This document shows positions 15,093 through 18,163 of a stretch of 18,163 nt of DNA, in pieces. How positions within the stretch are numbered: the stretch's first letter is position 1; each line of letters begins with the position of its first letter. This DNA is from an uncultured Oscillospiraceae bacterium (lineage in GTDB: Bacteria; Bacillota; Clostridia; Oscillospirales; Acutalibacteraceae). The stretch is taken from NCBI GenBank assembly GCA_900552115.1, contig URYP01000039.1, positions 1 through 18,163 of the forward strand, read 5' to 3'. Position numbers and translations under genes: made by a program. The notes beneath the pieces were generated by a model that did no database searches, had not been told where the DNA came from, and was given only the letters and a program-made list of their open reading frames with translations.

Positions 15093-16808
15093 TTAATGAT
15101 CCCGGCAGACCGCCTGTAGATATCCGGCTATGCCGGCCGCGTCCGAAAGCTGCATCGCCTCCGCCGCGACATGGTCAGCGTCCGCTTCCCGCCAACCGGC
15201 GATCGTTTTGCGGGTGGCCAGCACCGCGGATGCGCTGACGCTGAATTCGTCCAAGCCAAAGGAGAGCAGCAGCGGGATCATAGGAGGATCGGCAGCCGCT
15301 TCCCCGCACATTCCCACCGGTATTCCCGCCTGTTTGGCCTCCGCGATCACATGGCGGATACTCCGCAGGACGGCGGGATGGAATGTAGTGTACAGCGATT
15401 CCACTTTGGCATTGCCGCGGTCGACCGCCAGCGTATATTGGGTCAGGTCGTTGGTGCCGATACTGAAAAAGTCGGCTTCCCGCGCCAGGCGATCAGCGAT
15501 CAAGGCCGCCGCCGGCGTTTCGATCATCACGCCCATCTGGATCGCGTCGTCATAAGGCAACCCTTCCTTTGCCAGCGCAGCCTTGCAGTCCTCCAAAATC
15601 GACTTAGCGGCCCGCACCTCGTCCACTCCGGTGACCAGCGGCAGCATGATGCGGATGTTGCCGTATTTTGCGCCGGCCCGCAGCAACGCGCGCAGCTGGG
15701 TGCGGAACACATCCGGCTGGTCAAGGCTGTAGCGAATGGCTCGGTATCCCAAAAACGGGTTTTCCTCTTTCTCCATGTGCAGGTAGGAAACCGCTTTGTC
15801 GCCGCCCACGTCCAGCGTGCGGATAATGACCTCTTTTCCAGCCATCATTTCCGCCACTTCGTGGTAGATATCGTACTGTTCCGCTTCGCTCGGCATGGAC
15901 GGACGATCCATAAACAGAAACTCCGTGCGGAACAGGCCGATGCCTTCGGCGCCGGCTTCACATGCGGCGCGCGCTTCAGCCAGGGAACCGATGTTGGCAT
16001 AAAGGCGGTAGGCGGTTCCGTCCGCATTTACCGTGGGACGATTCCGGTATACGTCGAGCTGCCGCTGCTGTTCCTCCGACAGCGCCTGCCGGTGGGTATA
16101 TTCGCCCAGCGTGCGCTCATCGGGAGAAGCGATCACCAGGCCGTCCGCACCGTCTACAATAACGGTGTCGCCATCATGCAGCTGGGATACGGCTCTGGGG
16201 ATCCCTAGCACCGCCGGAATCCCCAGAGCGCGGGCCAGAATAGCGGAATGGCTGGTTTTACTGCCGATTTCGGTCAGCAGCGCCGCAACGGCGCCGGGGC
16301 GGATCCCCACCGTCATCGACGGGGTGAGATCCCGCGCCAGCAGGACGCTCCCCTGCGGCAGCGCGGCCATATCCACCGAGGTGACGCCCAGAAGCAGGGA
16401 CAGCATTCGGGAGCGGATATCCCGCACATCGGTGGCCCGTTGGCGCATCATCTCATCCTCTACGCCCTCGAACATGGCGGCATAGGCGGTACAGACCTCA
16501 TCGAGGGCTGCTTCCGCGCACTGTCCGCCGTCAATGCGCTCCTGCATCTGGGACAGCATGAACGGATCGTTCAGCATCGCTATCTGTCCGGTTAGGATAT
16601 CGGCCTCTTTCTGTCCAACCCGTTTTTGTACGTCGTCGGCCATCTCCCACGTTTTCTGGCTGAAATCCTCGACTGCTTTTTGAAGGCGGGCTTTTTCGGC
16701 CTGTTTTCCGGCGTACTGTACGCCGGAGTAGTCCAGGGTCTGTTCCCGGACAATCACCACCCGACCGATGCCGATTCCGGCCGAGGCGCTCACACCATGC
16801 AACAGCAT
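15093..16808 (-). CDS. ptsI: PTS enzyme I (phosphoenolpyruvate-protein phosphotransferase)
   Basis: This 571-residue cytosolic enzyme I takes phosphate from PEP and gives it to HPr. The swivelling phosphohistidine domain has GSKTSHSAILARALG with phospho-acceptor His187. The C-terminal PEP-binding barrel shows GIGLFRTEFLFM, DVGGDK, the signature DFFSIGTNDLTQY and the catalytic-Cys loop GMCGEAA. Length matches the family (about 570-575). TCTCCT at 16815-16820 (AGGAGA on its strand) gives the ribosome site. It lies 33 nt after ptsH, in the order fructose-type permease, ptsH, ptsI. All three are probably co-transcribed from a promoter right of the window. Confidence 0.97.
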   Translation of the reverse strand: MLLHGVSASAGIGIGRVVIVREQTLDYSGVQYAGKQAEKARLQKAVEDFSQKTWEMADDVQKRVGQKEADILTGQIAMLNDPFMLSQMQERIDGGQCAEAALDEVCTAYAAMFEGVEDEMMRQRATDVRDIRSRMLSLLLGVTSVDMAALPQGSVLLARDLTPSMTVGIRPGAVAALLTEIGSKTSHSAILARALGIPAVLGIPRAVSQLHDGDTVIVDGADGLVIASPDERTLGEYTHRQALSEEQQRQLDVYRNRPTVNADGTAYRLYANIGSLAEARAACEAGAEGIGLFRTEFLFMDRPSMPSEAEQYDIYHEVAEMMAGKEVIIRTLDVGGDKAVSYLHMEKEENPFLGYRAIRYSLDQPDVFRTQLRALLRAGAKYGNIRIMLPLVTGVDEVRAAKSILEDCKAALAKEGLPYDDAIQMGVMIETPAAALIADRLAREADFFSIGTNDLTQYTLAVDRGNAKVESLYTTFHPAVLRSIRHVIAEAKQAGIPVGMCGEAAADPPMIPLLLSFGLDEFSVSASAVLATRKTIAGWREADADHVAAEAMQLSDAAGIAGYLQAVCRDH

Positions 16809-16841
16809 AGATTCTCTCCTTTCCCGGCGCGGCCGGCCGGT

Positions 16842-17105
16842 TTATTCGCCGAGTCCACCGTCCACCAGGGCGACGGCGGCCTTCAGGGCTTCTTCCTCGT
16901 CGGCCCCTTCGCAGCGGATTTCGATCTCACTGCCCTGCTTAATACAGGCGGCCATCAGATTCATAATGCTTTTGCCGTTGATCTCCTTACCGCCGAAAAG
17001 AATGGTAATATCGCAGGCATAGGGGGTCATCGTATTGATAAAGAGCTGCGCGGGGCGCATATGCATTCCCATGGGATTGACAATCGTCGTTTTTGCTGAA
17101 ACCAT
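16842..17105 (-). CDS. ptsH: Phosphocarrier protein HPr
   Basis: This 87-residue HPr accepts phosphate from enzyme I at His15 and passes it to sugar-specific EIIA. The active-site motif NPMGMHMRPA (residues 10-19) holds His15 and Arg17. Ser46 in GKSIMNLM is kept, which is the target of HPr kinase in Firmicutes, so a role in CcpA-type carbon repression is possible; no HPr kinase gene is in the window. AGGAAGG (17114-17120 on the minus strand) gives the ribosome site. It sits 38 nt after the IIC gene and 33 nt before ptsI. Confidence 0.97.
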   Translation of the reverse strand: MVSAKTTIVNPMGMHMRPAQLFINTMTPYACDITILFGGKEINGKSIMNLMAACIKQGSEIEIRCEGADEEEALKAAVALVDGGLGE

Positions 17106-17143
17106 ATTTCATGCCTTCCTTTCCAAATGTCAGCAGGGAACGG

Positions 17144-18163
17144 TCACGCCGTGACCTCCTGCGGTTTATTCTTTTTCAGCAGGGCGAGCAGCAGCATCCC
17201 CACTACAGAGCCAATCACCAGAGCGGCCAAATATCCCAGTACATTCCCAACCACCGGGAAGACAAAGATACCGCCGTGAGGAGCGCGCAGGGTGCAGCCA
17301 AAAGCCATGGACAGCCCTCCGGCCACCGCCGAACCCACAATGCAGGAGGGTATAACCCGCAATGGGTCTGATGCGGCGAAGGGGATAGCGCCCTCTGTAA
17401 TAAAGCAAAGGCCCATAATATAATTGACCAACCCGGATTTGCGCTCATCCGCTGTAAATTTTTTCTTGAAGAATGTTGCGCACAGGGCGATGGCCAGCGG
17501 CGGGATCATCCCGCCCACCATAACCGCGGCCATAATGTCGTAGTTGCCGGTGGCGATCGACGCGGTGCCGAAGACATACGCCGCCTTGTTGAAGGGGCCG
17601 CCCATGTCGATGCTCATCATGCCGCCGACCACACAACCCAGCAGGATTTTGCTGGCGCCGCCCATGGAATTCAGCAGCCCCGTAATACCGTCGTTGATGG
17701 CGGCCATGGCCGGATTGATGGCAAACATGATCACACCGATCAGCAGAATGCCTATGAGGGGATAAATCAGCACCGGCTTAATGCCTTCCATGCTGTCGGG
17801 CAAGCGGTCAGTCGCTTTCCGGAGCAGTAGTACCAGATACCCCGCGATAAAGCCGATCAGCAGCGCGGCCAGGAAGCCGCCGGATACCGCGCCCTCTCCG
17901 GAAATATTCAAGAAAGAGTTGCCTTGCTTAGCGATAAAGCCGCCCACGATACCGACCGCCAGGCCAGGCCGGTCGGCGATGCTGTAGGCGATATAACCCG
18001 ACAGGATGGGCAGCATGAAGCCGAAGGCCGCGTCACCGACGGTCTTGAAGAAAGACGCGACAGGGGTATTGGAACCGAAGTTGCTTGGATTGATGGCGTA
18101 ATCGTCCAGCAGAAAGGCCAGCGCGATCAGGATACCGCCGCCGATGACAAAAGGCAGCATATG
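17144..18163 (-). CDS. fruA: PTS fructose-type permease, IIC domain (5' end outside window)
   Basis: This is the C-terminal 340 residues of a fructose/mannitol-type PTS membrane permease; the frame stays open to the right edge. It has many hydrophobic helices and family stretches such as HMLPFVIGGGILIALAFLLDD, FMLPILSGYIAYSIADRPGL, MGGPFNKAAYVFG, TEGAIPFAASDPLRVIP and APHGGIFVFP. The Met at 18160 is almost certainly internal, since HMLPF normally follows upstream sequence, so the N-terminal IIA and/or IIB domains should lie outside. The protein stops right after the IIC domain, as in FruA proteins with C-terminal IIC. Fructose is the likely sugar, but mannose-type or other fructose-family substrates cannot be ruled out. 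Confidence 0.9.
   Translation of the reverse strand, partial: HMLPFVIGGGILIALAFLLDDYAINPSNFGSNTPVASFFKTVGDAAFGFMLPILSGYIAYSIADRPGLAVGIVGGFIAKQGNSFLNISGEGAVSGGFLAALLIGFIAGYLVLLLRKATDRLPDSMEGIKPVLIYPLIGILLIGVIMFAINPAMAAINDGITGLLNSMGGASKILLGCVVGGMMSIDMGGPFNKAAYVFGTASIATGNYDIMAAVMVGGMIPPLAIALCATFFKKKFTADERKSGLVNYIMGLCFITEGAIPFAASDPLRVIPSCIVGSAVAGGLSMAFGCTLRAPHGGIFVFPVVGNVLGYLAALVIGSVVGMLLLALLKKNKPQEVTA

Noticed and set aside
15171..16208. A 345-codon open frame antisense to ptsI
   Set aside because: ptsI is certain from its motifs. The antisense translation has no recognisable domain and reflects codon bias.

Overview
The window looks like an anaerobic, GC-rich member of the Firmicutes (Clostridia, perhaps an Oscillospiraceae relative). 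This is inferred from strong AGGAGG-type ribosome sites, Rho-independent terminators, a Ser46-type HPr, DcuC-family and PnuC-family carriers, and a hybrid sensor kinase with a Cys-containing PAS domain. No RNA gene, CRISPR array, insertion sequence or phage gene was seen. Gene density is high, with 13 genes, one of them cut by the right edge.

Plus strand, left to right. (1) A soluble hybrid sensor kinase (199-2622) is closed by a terminator. (2) A monocistronic, signal-less multidomain glycoside hydrolase family 2 enzyme (2783-6394) has its own good promoter and a strong terminator. (3) A probable operon (6735-10514) holds a GNAT acetyltransferase, ribokinase, a nucleoside hydrolase-family protein and a DcuC-family carrier. 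The simplest reading is uptake of a nucleoside or related compound, cleavage to base plus ribose, and phosphorylation of the ribose. (4) A two-gene unit (10610-11951) holds a cysteine hydrolase of the isochorismatase family and an uncharacterised protein that I read as a PD-(D/E)XK nuclease-like fold plus a winged helix. (5) A trans-aconitate methyltransferase homologue (tam) is followed by a CbrA-like FAD oxidoreductase. The cbrA promoter is consensus-like and overlaid by two inverted repeats.

Minus strand, right to left. A truncated fructose-type PTS permease IIC domain is followed by HPr (ptsH) and enzyme I (ptsI), with short gaps and a hairpin terminator after ptsI. Together these carry phosphate from PEP through EI and HPr to a fructose-family permease. 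Next comes pnuC, a PnuC-family vitamin or nucleoside transporter, with its own promoter and a leader of about 130 nt that can form three hairpins. By eye pnuC is less GC-rich than the rest. It converges on cbrA with an 11-nt gap.

The most interesting items are the nuclease-like/winged-helix protein with a BglII-like D-x8-E-x-Q pattern, the unassigned pnuC leader, the nucleoside operon with a DcuC-type carrier and a Tyr where the catalytic His is expected in the hydrolase, and the palindromic cbrA promoter. No clearly new multi-gene system could be demonstrated from sequence alone.
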